The position numbers and the translations under genes are program-made. Below the pieces are notes generated by a model, which saw only the letters and a program-made list of their open reading frames with translations, was not told the DNA's origin and made no database searches. A stretch of DNA of 64,000 nucleotides from Flavobacterium magnum (lineage in GTDB: Bacteria; Bacteroidota; Bacteroidia; Flavobacteriales; Flavobacteriaceae): NCBI RefSeq assembly GCF_003055625.1, contig NZ_CP028811.1:3038001-3102000 (forward strand), in the 5' to 3' direction. Every line of letters starts with the position of its first letter. The first letter of the stretch is position 1. This document shows positions 51,373 to 59,807 of this stretch, one piece after another.

Positions 51373-51500
51373 CATCGGTTTCACGCAATTGCTACTTTTC
51401 GTGTAAAATGTAACTGCTTTTTCCATAACTTCGTTCTGTCCACGCCGAGAGTACTCAGTTCCAAAAGCCGCAACTGACGTGAAGCCGCCGGACGTTGTGC
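51364..51500 (+). repeat. attC-like site 21 (121-bp type, variant)
   Basis: Left arm TCAGGTAAC pairs with GTTACCTGA; reads AACATCGG where other sites have AACAGCGG. Cut after G51494. Confidence 0.9.
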
Positions 51501-51535
51501 GTCATGCTAAACCACCTCACCTTAAATACCAAAAA

Positions 51536-52552
51536 ATGATAAAGATTCCATTAAATAGAGCAATCGAATTATTACAACAAAGGCTTACAGAAGTTGATAA
51601 TCCTCATGTTGATTTAAAAGCTTTACAAAGTAGAATAATGCAAGATATCGAGCGAATTTTTGGAAGAGGAACTACTCAATCTCTATCTGCAATTTCTCTT
51701 GAAACTTTGCATTTCGATAAGCCTGAAAAACTTGAGAAATGTAAAACAAATTTTAGACAAACTATTCAAGGCTGGATAGAATACATTAAAGATTTTAACT
51801 TAATTGAACAAGAACAAGTCGAAATAAGCGAACAACAATACAAAGAGAAATATTCCGACTTACTAACAAGATGGAATGATTTAGTTCCTGAATACAATGA
51901 GCTATTAAAAAACTATGAAAACATAATTAATAAATACGATGAGTCATTATCTGAAATCAAAATTCTCCAAGAAAAACTAACTGAAAAACAATACATTCCG
52001 GAAATGATAAAAATTTTGTTTTTAGGAGCAAGCCCAATTGACGAAGTAAGACTTAGAGTTGATGAAGAATTAAGAGACATAGAACATGGTCTTAAGTTGG
52101 CTACGCTAAGAGAACAATTCGAGCTAAAGTCACAATGGGCAATAACTACTAAGACGCTACAGCAAGCGATGTTAGATGAGGCGCCAACAATTGTTCATTT
52201 TTCGGGTCACGGAAGTACTTCAGGAATTGCAGTTGAAGATAGTTTAGGTAATGCTAAGCTAATTGAAAATGATGCTTTGGGAAGTCTATTTGAACTATTC
52301 TCAGACAAAATTGAATGTGTTGTATTGAATTCTTGTCATTCAGAATCGCAAGCTAAAGAAATTGCAAAACATATTCCTTATGTAATAGGAATGAAAAGTT
52401 CTGTAAATGACAAAGCTGCAATTGCATTTGCTGTTGGATTTTACACAGCATTAGGTGCTGGGAAAGACATTCCGTTTGCTTTCAAAATGGGAACAGTAGC
52501 TGTGAAATTAGAAGGAATATCAGGAAGTGATTTACCAATTTTGCTTGGATAG
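51536..52552 (+). CDS. Cassette 22: CHAT-domain (caspase-like) protease
   Basis: Cassette 51495-52691. 338 residues from ATG; the frame stays open upstream into the attC but without sense. A helical N-terminal region (1-85), a predicted coiled coil (about 90-152) and a C-terminal CHAT domain beginning 'IKILFLGASPIDEVRLRVDEE', with catalytic His225 in 'IVHFSGHG' and Cys267 in 'VVLNSCHS'. CHAT proteases are used as effectors in several bacterial immunity and cell-death systems. A single-gene cassette with sensor-like N-terminus and protease is possible; the target is unknown. Confidence 0.88.
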   Translation: MIKIPLNRAIELLQQRLTEVDNPHVDLKALQSRIMQDIERIFGRGTTQSLSAISLETLHFDKPEKLEKCKTNFRQTIQGWIEYIKDFNLIEQEQVEISEQQYKEKYSDLLTRWNDLVPEYNELLKNYENIINKYDESLSEIKILQEKLTEKQYIPEMIKILFLGASPIDEVRLRVDEELRDIEHGLKLATLREQFELKSQWAITTKTLQQAMLDEAPTIVHFSGHGSTSGIAVEDSLGNAKLIENDALGSLFELFSDKIECVVLNSCHSESQAKEIAKHIPYVIGMKSSVNDKAAIAFAVGFYTALGAGKDIPFAFKMGTVAVKLEGISGSDLPILLG

Positions 52553-52561
52553 TAAAGCACG

Positions 52562-52697
52562 AACGCACAACAGCGGTTTCACGCAATTGCTGCTTCCTTT
52601 GTAAAATGAACCACCTTTTTCCATAACTTCGTTCTGTCCAGCCGAGAATACTCAGCTTCGAAAGCCGCAACTGACGTGAAGCCGCCGGACGTTACCT
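52562..52697 (+). repeat. attC-like site 22
   Basis: Left arm ACGCACAAC pairs with GTTGTGCGT; a bulged A restores the outer pairing. Cut after G52691. Confidence 0.9.
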
Positions 52698-52788
52698 GCA
52701 ATTTACGATCGGTGCGTACTGAAAACTTTTTAGCACACCTTAAAAAAAAATATTATATTTAAATTTTTTAATCTTTAAACATATAAAA

Positions 52789-53184
52789 ATGAAACAATTA
52801 TCAAAGATCAATGAAGGTTTAAAACTCGAGAGCGAGAAATTAGAAAAAATTTCTATTGAAGAAATCTCTTTAGATACTTACACAATATATTTGTGTAATA
52901 TGTGTAACTGGCAAGCAACAAAACTAAAAAATTCGGCAGGACAAGTAGTTCCGATTTATCCTACAATTTCAAAAACTTGTAATAGCCAAGATAGTCAAAC
53001 GTGCATTAATCAAGGAGCGTATTTACCAATACTTAATTGTGGATGTAGTGACACATCATTTACTATTCAGTTATATCTTGTACACCCAAGAGGATACGGC
53101 GGTTGGACAAATCCAATTAATATCGTTCCTGATTGTGGACATGCTGGAGAAATAATCCCAATGAACATTCCTGATCCTGCATAA
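52789..53184 (+). CDS. Cassette 23: cysteine-rich protein of unknown function
   Basis: Cassette 52692-53384. 131 residues. A charged N-terminal helix ('MKQLSKINEGLKLESEKLEKISIEEI') is followed by a Cys-rich part: 'LCNMCNW', 'TCNSQDSQTC', 'NCGCSD' and 'DCGHAG' (seven Cys). No signal peptide. The leader-plus-core look recalls precursors of modified peptides, but no maturation gene is nearby and a metal-binding domain is as likely. An AT-rich leader has TATATTTA near the -7 consensus. Confidence 0.72.
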   Translation: MKQLSKINEGLKLESEKLEKISIEEISLDTYTIYLCNMCNWQATKLKNSAGQVVPIYPTISKTCNSQDSQTCINQGAYLPILNCGCSDTSFTIQLYLVHPRGYGGWTNPINIVPDCGHAGEIIPMNIPDPA

Positions 53185-53254
53185 AATTTCTTTCAAATTT
53201 CAAATTTTAAAATATTTAGTCATGAAAACATATGTCTTGTACGAAACAATAAAC

Positions 53255-53390
53255 TGCAGGTAACAGCGGTTTCACGCAATTGCTACTTCTCTTGTAAAAT
53301 GAAACATCTTTTTCCATAACTTCGTTCTGTTCTGCCGAGAATACTCAGCTTCGAAAGCCGCAACTGACGTGAAGCCGCCGGACGTTACCT
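53255..53390 (+). repeat. attC-like site 23
   Basis: Left arm TGCAGGTAAC pairs with GTTACCTGCA. Cut after G53384. Confidence 0.92.
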
Positions 53391-53424
53391 GCAAGTTTTG
53401 ACCAAAAATGACGTTACATCTCTT

Positions 53425-53835
53425 ATGAAACAACAATATTATCGAAATTCAGCAATTTCATTCTTATTAATCATTTTTTGGATTTTGTTCGGTATGTTCG
53501 ATTCTTATGACAGCCAAAGCACCAATTTCAGTAGTTTTTCACTTTATTTTTACTTTGGTGGGAGTTTGATTTTGTCTATTGCTATTGGATTTTTGGTTCT
53601 GGTCGCAAGACTAGTTTTCTCTAAAAAAATCAAACTTCAAAATACTTTTCTTTATACTTTCTTAGCATTCATAAATTTGACACTTTCTCTAATATGGCTG
53701 ACTACGTTGGCAATGCGCATTTTGTCCTTTGAATATAAATTAACTGAATATGCTATCGTTTGCTGCTTACTGTCAATTGTTATGATCGCTGATTTACATT
53801 TCCCTAAGAAGATTGTCCCAAAAGAAATTAATTAA
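53425..53835 (+). CDS. Cassette 24: membrane protein of unknown function
   Basis: Cassette 53385-53968. 136 residues from ATG (an in-frame TTG at 53398 would add nine). Four hydrophobic helices: 'ISFLLIIFWILFGMF', 'YFYFGGSLILSIAIGFLVLVARLVF', 'LYTFLAFINLTLSLIWLTTLAM' and 'YAIVCCLLSIVMIADL'. No family recognised. Confidence 0.75.
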   Translation: MKQQYYRNSAISFLLIIFWILFGMFDSYDSQSTNFSSFSLYFYFGGSLILSIAIGFLVLVARLVFSKKIKLQNTFLYTFLAFINLTLSLIWLTTLAMRILSFEYKLTEYAIVCCLLSIVMIADLHFPKKIVPKEIN

Positions 53836-53838
53836 ACC

Positions 53839-53974
53839 TGCAGGTAACAGCGGTTTCACGCAATTGCTACTTCTCTTGTAAAATGAACCGCCTTTTTCCA
53901 TAACTTCTTCCGGTCCAGCCGAGAGTACTCAGTTCCATAAGCCGCAACTGACGTGAAGCCGCCGGACGTTACCG
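53839..53974 (+). repeat. attC-like site 24
   Basis: Left arm TGCAGGTAAC pairs with GTTACCTGCA. Cut after G53968. Confidence 0.92.
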
Positions 53975-53998
53975 GCAATCTCTAAAAAAACCACCCTC

Positions 53999-54355
53999 AT
54001 GAGGAACTTTCTTATCAGCTTTTGTTTCTTTACTTTGATTTCTTGCGGCATCGGTGATTCGCTTAAAAAGCGAGATGAAATAGAAGCCGACTTGCAGAAA
54101 CGCTTTAATACGCAAGACATTGGGGTTACTGTTTCTTGGGGTACAGAGACCGAACAGAATTATGTGAATGTTGATTTTACTAATTATAATCTTAATTCTA
54201 GAAATCATAATTATTTAGATTCACTGTCAAAAACCGTTTTCAAAAGAATACGTGAAAAATTCCCAGAAATTCGTAACAGGAAGAAGATTGTTGTCCGGTT
54301 TACTGCTGAACAAAATGCTGATTCCGCAAAATCCGTAATATCGTTTCAAAATTGA
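53999..54355 (+). CDS. Cassette 25: small lipoprotein
   Basis: Cassette 53969-54489. 118 residues; signal 'MRNFLISFCFFTLISCGIGDS' with lipobox Cys. The mature part 'VTVSWGTETEQNYVNVDFTNYNLNSRNHNYLDSLSKTVFKRIREKFP' suggests two beta strands and a helix. No family recognised. Confidence 0.78.
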   Translation: MRNFLISFCFFTLISCGIGDSLKKRDEIEADLQKRFNTQDIGVTVSWGTETEQNYVNVDFTNYNLNSRNHNYLDSLSKTVFKRIREKFPEIRNRKKIVVRFTAEQNADSAKSVISFQN

Positions 54356-54358
54356 GAC

Positions 54359-54495
54359 TGCCGGTAACAGCGGTTTCACGCAATTGCTGCTTCCCTTGTA
54401 AAATGAACCACCTTTTTCCATAACTTCGTTTTGTCCACGCCGAGAGTACTCAGTTCCAAATGCCGCAACTGACGTGAAGCCGCCGGACGTTAGCA
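54359..54495 (+). repeat. attC-like site 25 (121-bp type)
   Basis: Left arm TGCCGGTAAC pairs with GTTACCGGCA. Cut after G54489. Confidence 0.92.
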
Positions 54496-54514
54496 GCAAC
54501 ATTATAACGCCCTC

Positions 54515-54991
54515 ATGAAAAAACACCTTATATTACTATTTATTTTTACTGCCATTGCATGTAAACAAATGCAGCAGAAGATTTCTGTAGCCAAACAAGC
54601 TGAATTTGTCTTAAATCTCGACAGTATTGAAAAAGCTAATTCGAAGCAAATGGAGATAGCCGGGAGTAATTTAAATAAATTAACCGTTTCTCGAATAGAT
54701 AGCACAATATGGATGAATTCTACTATGCCTATTAACAATAGGCACAGGATATTTGGATATGACAAACCAAACAAAAAATCTGAAAAATTACTCTTAATTT
54801 CGATTTTCACTTCGGATGTAGAAAGAAACCCTTTTGGATTTGCATTTGGGGCGTTTTATTTTACAGATTTTAACCATTACATGAAATATTTGAAATCAGA
54901 AGAAGATTTCATTCTTGCAAATTATATAGAATACGGAAAGTTAAAAGGTAAAATTTACATTCCTAAAGAAAATGTCGAGTTTAAATATTAA
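54515..54991 (+). CDS. Cassette 26: lipoprotein of unknown function
   Basis: Cassette 54490-55126. 158 residues; lipoprotein signal ends in AIACKQMQ. 'KLLLISIFTSDVERNPFGFAFGAFYFTDFNHYMKYL' gives a beta-hairpin and helix; the C-terminus is short and charged. No family recognised. Confidence 0.78.
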   Translation: MKKHLILLFIFTAIACKQMQQKISVAKQAEFVLNLDSIEKANSKQMEIAGSNLNKLTVSRIDSTIWMNSTMPINNRHRIFGYDKPNKKSEKLLLISIFTSDVERNPFGFAFGAFYFTDFNHYMKYLKSEEDFILANYIEYGKLKGKIYIPKENVEFKY

Positions 54992-54995
54992 ATGC

Positions 54996-55132
54996 TGCTG
55001 CTAACAGCGGTTTCACGCAATTGCTACTCACTTTGTAAAATGAAACATCTTTTTCCATAACTTCGTTTTGTCCACGCCGAGAATACTCAGTTCCAAATGC
55101 CGCAACTGACGTGAAGCCGCCGGACGTTAGCA
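54996..55132 (+). repeat. attC-like site 26 (121-bp type)
   Basis: Left arm TGCTGCTAAC pairs with GTTAGCAGCA. Cut after G55126. Confidence 0.92.
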
Positions 55133-55333
55133 GCAACCGCGGCGCGGCTGACTAAACATCACGTAAACCAAATCAGACTCAATAAATTTTTTGAGTATAA
55201 ATTGTTGAAAAGTCTTACTTGTAATGAGTAAGAAATAAATACTTCAAAAAAATAAAAAAGCTAACTTGCAAAAGGATTTTTAGAAAAAATTCTGTGAAAT
55301 CAATTTGTAAAATATCACATAACCCTATATAAC

Positions 55334-55528
55334 ATGGCAAAGAAAACAATATTTGTAGACGACGATAACAATGAAATGGAAGTGTTTGTAAATCAAAACG
55401 GCAAACTTTTTATCCAAGTTGGACAACTAAAAGAAGAACATTACAGTGGGTTTATTACTTTGGATAAAACCGATGTTGAAGAACTTATAAATATGTTGAC
55501 AGAACTAAAAGAAGAAGTTGAAGACTAA
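55334..55528 (+). CDS. Cassette 27: small acidic protein
   Basis: Cassette 55127-55666. 64 residues, soluble and strongly acidic: 'KTIFVDDDNNEMEVFVNQNGKLFIQVGQ' (beta hairpin) and 'DKTDVEELINMLTELKEEVED' (helix). No family recognised. The 200-bp leader is the longest relative to its gene and holds a hairpin CTTACT-AGTAAG at 55214-55232, so some regulation or a small RNA is possible. Confidence 0.7.
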   Translation: MAKKTIFVDDDNNEMEVFVNQNGKLFIQVGQLKEEHYSGFITLDKTDVEELINMLTELKEEVED

Positions 55529-55536
55529 ATTGCGGC

Positions 55537-55672
55537 AGCTGCTAACAGCGGTTTCACGCAATTGCTACTTTTCGTGTACAGTGAACTTCTTTTTTCCATA
55601 ACTTCGTTCTGTCCAGCCGAGAATACTCAGTTCCAAAAGCCGCAACTGACGTGAAGCCGCCGGACGTTATAA
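55537..55672 (+). repeat. attC-like site 27
   Basis: Left arm GCTGCTAAC pairs with GTTAGCAGC. Cut after G55666. Confidence 0.9.
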
Positions 55673-55713
55673 GCCATTTCTGAAGAACGTACTGAAACCA
55701 AATAACGAATCAT

Positions 55714-56232
55714 ATGAAAATAAAATTATTTTGGATCACTATAATCAAAATTCTTGGACTTCTGCTGTTTTTTGAATTTCTCGAAATTCTTTCACAATTA
55801 ATTACTTCTTTGATTTATGTTTTCGTCCCAGACATTGAACAAAATATAGTTTGGGCAAGTTCATTGGTTTCTATTTTTATAATTCTATTCTATCTTATAA
55901 TAATCTATCTGTTAGTTTTCAAATCATCATGGATTGTCGACAAACTAAAATTAGTTCGAGATTCTGAAATTGAAATAATCAATATTGGTCTAAAAATTTC
56001 TTCAATTCTTGTAATAGCTATTATAATAGTTGGAGGAGTTATTTTTATCAATAGTTTCGCACTTTTATCTAAAAATTTATATGATTATTTTCAGCAACAA
56101 AAAGCAAATAATTATAGCCCCACAATAGGTTGGATAATATTCAATTCTATTAAAACTTTACTAGGATATTTGTTAATGACAAACAGTAAAATTGTGGCTA
56201 ACTATATTGGTAAGCAAAGTCAAATTGAATAG
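55714..56232 (+). CDS. Cassette 28: four-helix membrane protein, copy 2
   Basis: Cassette 55667-56366. 172 residues; near-identical to cassette 18 (differences include PDIEQ for PDMEQ, and LFYLI for LLYLM). An extra base changes the C-terminus to SQIE. Its start GTTATAAGCC no longer matches its own arm GGCATATAAC at one position, which cassette 18 still does. Confidence 0.8.
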   Translation: MKIKLFWITIIKILGLLLFFEFLEILSQLITSLIYVFVPDIEQNIVWASSLVSIFIILFYLIIIYLLVFKSSWIVDKLKLVRDSEIEIINIGLKISSILVIAIIIVGGVIFINSFALLSKNLYDYFQQQKANNYSPTIGWIIFNSIKTLLGYLLMTNSKIVANYIGKQSQIE

Positions 56233-56236
56233 AAAC

Positions 56237-56372
56237 GGCATATAACAGCGGTTTCACGCAATTGCTGCTTCTGTTGTAAAATGAACCACCTTTTTCCATA
56301 ACTTCGTTTTGTCCTGCCGAGAATACTCAGTTCCAAAAGCCGCAACTGACGTGAAGCCGCCGGACGTTATGG
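56237..56372 (+). repeat. attC-like site 28
   Basis: Left arm GGCATATAAC pairs with GTTATAAGCC except position 7. Cut after G56366. Confidence 0.9.
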
Positions 56373-56388
56373 GCAATTTCAAACCAAA

Positions 56389-56769
56389 ATGAACGCATCA
56401 ACACTCAACAAATTTCTAAAAGATAAATCTAAAGTTTCGCTATTAAAAGCTGAGATCGATGCTGAAGTTTCAGAATATAAAAAACTCATGGAAAAAATCG
56501 GCTCATCAATAAGCATATATTTTCATGAAGATGAATCAACTTTTTTAAATACTTATGGCTTATTGAATTTGATTAATCAAACGATAAATGGTTATTTAAA
56601 GGACCCCGAATTAAATTACATATGTGATTGTTTGACTTTAGCAGAAAATGTTGAGTTTGAAAATGAAAAAATAAAAGAAATAGTTTTCGAAATTGCAGAC
56701 CAAGAAATATGGGGCAACTATAAATCTGTTGATGAATTAAAAGCAATAACCAAGATTCTTCAAAAATGA
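56389..56769 (+). CDS. Cassette 29: helical protein of unknown function
   Basis: Cassette 56367-56912. 126 residues, no signal, acidic and almost all helical ('VSLLKAEIDAEVSEYKKLMEKIG', 'LNYICDCLTLAENVEFENEKIKEIVFEIADQEIWG'). The composition fits small immunity-type proteins but I cannot place it in a family. Confidence 0.7.
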   Translation: MNASTLNKFLKDKSKVSLLKAEIDAEVSEYKKLMEKIGSSISIYFHEDESTFLNTYGLLNLINQTINGYLKDPELNYICDCLTLAENVEFENEKIKEIVFEIADQEIWGNYKSVDELKAITKILQK

Positions 56770-56782
56770 TAATATGAGAAAC

Positions 56783-56918
56783 TGCCCATAACAGCGGTTT
56801 CACGCAATTGCTGCTTCCCTTGTAAAATGTAATACCTTTTTCCATAACTTCGTCTTGTCCAGCCGAGAGTACTCAGTTTCAAAATCCGCAACTGACGTGA
56901 AGCCGCCGGACGTTAGCT
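56783..56918 (+). repeat. attC-like site 29
   Basis: Left arm TGCCCATAAC pairs with GTTATGGGCA. Right half has AATCCGCAACTG. Cut after G56912. Confidence 0.92.
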
Positions 56919-56963
56919 GTAATATCGTTGCCAATTGGGAGAATTCAATAACCTATGTAAGAA

Positions 56964-57524
56964 ATGAAAATTATAAAATTCCTATTAATCTTTGGTTGTA
57001 TCATATTCATATTTTTTTTGTTCTTCGGTTATGACAAAAATTATGGATTCTACTTTAAAGAAGACTTACATATTGAAGAAAAAGTTTCATCAATTTCGTA
57101 TATGGAGGATAACTACGAAATTTCTATAAAAGATCATGGGATAGGAATTAGTGGCAATAACTACTCAATAATTTTTAGTGGCTCAATTTTAAATAAATCA
57201 CCTCATACCTTAGAATCAATAATCGTAATTCCTAGACTGAATGTTGAATTAGAAGGAAAGAATGTTGAAGTAGATTTGAGTAATTTTGCTGTTATGAGTC
57301 CAGGTCAAAAATTGTCGCCACAAGAAAATCTAAAGTTTACAAAAGTACTAGATTTTAAAAACTTCAATTTAGATTATTTAAATTATAAAGCAACAAAGGC
57401 TACATTTAGTATAACTTTCGAGGGAAGTAATTCCTTGGATTATAAAATTTCTGATCATGCAAATGTTTACTGGTGGGGCACAGATTCGGATATAACGCTT
57501 GAATGGAATATGATCTCCAAATAG
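56964..57524 (+). CDS. Cassette 30: membrane-anchored beta-rich protein
   Basis: Cassette 56913-57658. 186 residues. One N-terminal helix ('IIKFLLIFGCIIFIFFLFFGY') anchors an extracytoplasmic part with repeated strands: 'NYSIIFSGSILNKSPHTLESIIVIPRLNVELEGKNVEVDLSNF' and 'YKATKATFSITFEGSNSLDYKI'. The pattern resembles an Ig-like or LEA-type beta sandwich. Family unknown. Confidence 0.77.
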   Translation: MKIIKFLLIFGCIIFIFFLFFGYDKNYGFYFKEDLHIEEKVSSISYMEDNYEISIKDHGIGISGNNYSIIFSGSILNKSPHTLESIIVIPRLNVELEGKNVEVDLSNFAVMSPGQKLSPQENLKFTKVLDFKNFNLDYLNYKATKATFSITFEGSNSLDYKISDHANVYWWGTDSDITLEWNMISK

Positions 57525-57528
57525 ATAC

Positions 57529-57664
57529 TACAGCTAACAGCGGTTTCACGCAATTGCTGCGTCTCTTGAAAAATGTAACACCTTTTTCCATAACTTCGTT
57601 CTGTCCAGCCGAGAGTACTCAGTTCCAAAAGCCGCAACTGACGTGAAGCCGCCGGACGTTAGCT
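57529..57664 (+). repeat. attC-like site 30
   Basis: Left arm TACAGCTAAC pairs with GTTAGCTGTA. Cut after G57658. Confidence 0.92.
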
Positions 57665-57753
57665 GTAATTTTTTGACGATCGGGAGTATTCATGAACTTA
57701 ACATACGAATCGAGATTAATTTTTTCGTATTATGAAATTGTAAAAAAAACGAA

Positions 57754-58035
57754 ATGATGCTTGAAGATAAAATTATTGGGTTTTGTAAGTTTATTTCGAA
57801 GGTTATTTTAGTCGCTTTCACATTGTTTATTTCTTATCTGTACTTTATTGCTTTGTCTGAAAAAATCGAACGACCAAACTTTAAAAACTTGTCAAATACC
57901 GAATTTGTAATTTTCGGGTTTATAATACTTACTCTTATTTTTTGGAATCTTGTAGTTTTCGGAATCTTAAATAGCAATAAAAAAAACAAAATAACTCTTA
58001 ATGGACCGATAGCAAAAAACAAAAACTACAGCTAA
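57754..58035 (+). CDS. Cassette 31: small two-helix membrane protein
   Basis: Cassette 57659-58156. 93 residues with helices 'VILVAFTLFISYLYFIAL' and 'FVIFGFIILTLIFWNLVVFGIL' and a basic tail. Its stop codon lies inside the attC arm. No family recognised. Confidence 0.72.
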   Translation: MMLEDKIIGFCKFISKVILVAFTLFISYLYFIALSEKIERPNFKNLSNTEFVIFGFIILTLIFWNLVVFGILNSNKKNKITLNGPIAKNKNYS

Positions 58036-58162
58036 CAGCGGTTTCACGCAATTGCTGCTTCTCTTGTAAAATGAACTTCTTTTTTCCATAACTTCGTTTT
58101 GTCCAGCCGAGAGTACTCAGTTCCAAATGCCGCAACTGACGTGAAGCCGCCGGACGTTAGCA
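58027..58162 (+). repeat. attC-like site 31
   Basis: Left arm TACAGCTAAC pairs with GTTAGCTGTA. Cut after G58156. Confidence 0.92.
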
Positions 58163-58182
58163 GCAATTGTAAAACGAACGCC

Positions 58183-58557
58183 ATGAATAAACTGACAATA
58201 ATGCTCTTTTTTATCTTACTAACGCAAATGAATTTTGCGCAGCCGGGCTCATTGATAACCAAAAATATTTCAACTGAATCTCAAATCACTGTCAAACAAA
58301 TTGGAAATAGAGGATTATTAAAAAATGGGAATGTTTATTTTGTAGAAGATGATTTACAAACTATATCGGGTTATAATAAAAATAAAAAAATTTGGCAAGT
58401 GAATATTATAAAGATTTTAGGCAAACCAAAAGCTGGAAGATCTGCTATTCATTACATAAAACTAAGTGATAAAAGCTTACATATAACTTACGGAAAGCAT
58501 AATTTTGCTGTGTTAAATATAGAAAACGGAGAAATAATTTCACATGGAGCAGAATAA
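58183..58557 (+). CDS. Cassette 32: secreted protein of unknown function
   Basis: Cassette 58157-58695. 124 residues from MNKLTIMLFFILLTQMNFAQ, a Sec signal peptide; an open frame continues upstream through the attC but is not a sensible start. Mature part has repeated strand pairs: 'GLLKNGNVYFVEDDLQTISGYNKNKKIWQVNIIKIL' and 'IKLSDKSLHITYGKHNFAVLNIENGEIIS', which read like propeller-type blades. Unrecognised. Confidence 0.77.
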   Translation: MNKLTIMLFFILLTQMNFAQPGSLITKNISTESQITVKQIGNRGLLKNGNVYFVEDDLQTISGYNKNKKIWQVNIIKILGKPKAGRSAIHYIKLSDKSLHITYGKHNFAVLNIENGEIISHGAE

Positions 58558-58564
58558 CAACAAC

Positions 58565-58701
58565 TGCTGCTAACAGCGGTTTCACGCAATTGCTGCTTCC
58601 TTTGTAAAATGAACCATCTTTTTCCATAACTTCGTTTTGTCCACGCCGAGAATACTCAGTTCCAAAAGCCGCAACTGACGTGAAGCCGCCGGACGTTATC
58701 T
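58565..58701 (+). repeat. attC-like site 32 (121-bp type)
   Basis: Left arm TGCTGCTAAC pairs with GTTAGCAGCA. Cut after G58695. Confidence 0.92.
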
Positions 58702-58750
58702 ACAAGCACCCAAAAATTGCGCATAAAGCGTGCTAATTAAATATGTAAAG

Positions 58751-59047
58751 ATGATTTTAACTGAGTTCATTGAAAACATTCATAATGTAAATAATGACTA
58801 TTCATTACTATTTGCAAAGAGAATTAATGGCCAATTCTTACATAATTCTGAAATAGCAATTCTAGACATTTCGGACGAAGAAAATAACGTTATGGCAAAT
58901 CGAATTGAAGCTTTAAAATCTTTGGGCTTTGATTATTTCCTGGAAACCTTTTTAATAAAAGAAATGCTTGAAGATTTATCAGAAAATTTCAGTAACGCAG
59001 ATCAAATTATAAATCATATCATTTCTTACGCTGAAAATGACGCATAA
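58751..59047 (+). CDS. Cassette 33: small hypothetical protein
   Basis: Cassette 58696-59189. 98 residues from ATG; a GTG seven codons upstream is possible. Soluble, mixed: 'MILTEFIENIHNVNNDYSLLFAKRINGQF' and 'IKEMLEDLSENFSNADQIINHIISYAEND'. Acidic. No family recognised. Confidence 0.7.
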   Translation: MILTEFIENIHNVNNDYSLLFAKRINGQFLHNSEIAILDISDEENNVMANRIEALKSLGFDYFLETFLIKEMLEDLSENFSNADQIINHIISYAENDA

Positions 59048-59059
59048 AGTTCAAGTGCC

Positions 59060-59195
59060 TGTAGATAACAGCGGTTTCACGCAATTGCTACTTTTCGTGT
59101 AAAATGAACTTCTTTTTTCCATAACTTCGTTATGTCCAGCCGAGAATACTCAGTTCCAAAAGCCGCAACTGACGTGAAGCCGCCGGACGTTATGC
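59060..59195 (+). repeat. attC-like site 33
   Basis: Left arm TGTAGATAAC pairs with GTTATCTACA. Cut after G59189. Confidence 0.92.
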
Positions 59196-59229
59196 GATAC
59201 CGCGGCGTGTGTTCCAAAATTGACGAAAA

Positions 59230-59622
59230 ATGAAAATTAGATATTTTATACTATTTTTTTTAATACTGATATCGGTTGGAATTTATGTTGCTTTTTTCTA
59301 TGAAAAACATCTTGATGAAAAAGTATATAAAAATGGTGATATAACTTTAAAGGTCTATAAAATAAGTAGAATTTCAACAGTACATGATTATATAGATCTT
59401 GAAAGATGGGGTTATTGCAAAAATATTTACGAGGCAAATACTGGAGGAATATACAATATCATCCTTAAAAAAGATATGGTCATTATTCAAACGTATAAAG
59501 CTGGTATTTACGAACTGGCTGCAAAAACTCTTGAAACTGAAATAAAAATAGATTCTTCTATAACCACTTATCGATACATGAAAAAATTTCAACCTCAAAA
59601 CGCAAAATATTATAAGCAATAA
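59230..59622 (+). CDS. Cassette 34: membrane-anchored protein of unknown function
   Basis: Cassette 59190-59763. 130 residues; N-terminal helix ('YFILFFLILISVGIYVAFFY') and a small extracytoplasmic domain, 'GDITLKVYKISRISTVHDYIDLERWGYCKNIYE' and 'GGIYNIILKKDMVIIQTYKAGIYEL'. A+T-rich. No family recognised. Confidence 0.76.
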   Translation: MKIRYFILFFLILISVGIYVAFFYEKHLDEKVYKNGDITLKVYKISRISTVHDYIDLERWGYCKNIYEANTGGIYNIILKKDMVIIQTYKAGIYELAAKTLETEIKIDSSITTYRYMKKFQPQNAKYYKQ

Positions 59623-59633
59623 TTATTTTCGGC

Positions 59634-59769
59634 ATCGCATAACAGCGGTTTCACGCAATTGCTCCTTCCCTTGTATAATTAACTTCTTTTTTCCATAACT
59701 TCGTTCTGTCCAACCGAGAGTACTCAGTTCCAAAAGCCGCAACTGACGTGAAGCCGCCGGACGTTGTGT
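59634..59769 (+). repeat. attC-like site 34
   Basis: Left arm ATCGCATAAC pairs with GTTATGCGAT. Cut after G59763. Confidence 0.92.
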
Positions 59770-59807
59770 GCTATTTTTCGAGCTACACCGAAACTTACAA
59801 TCAAAAA

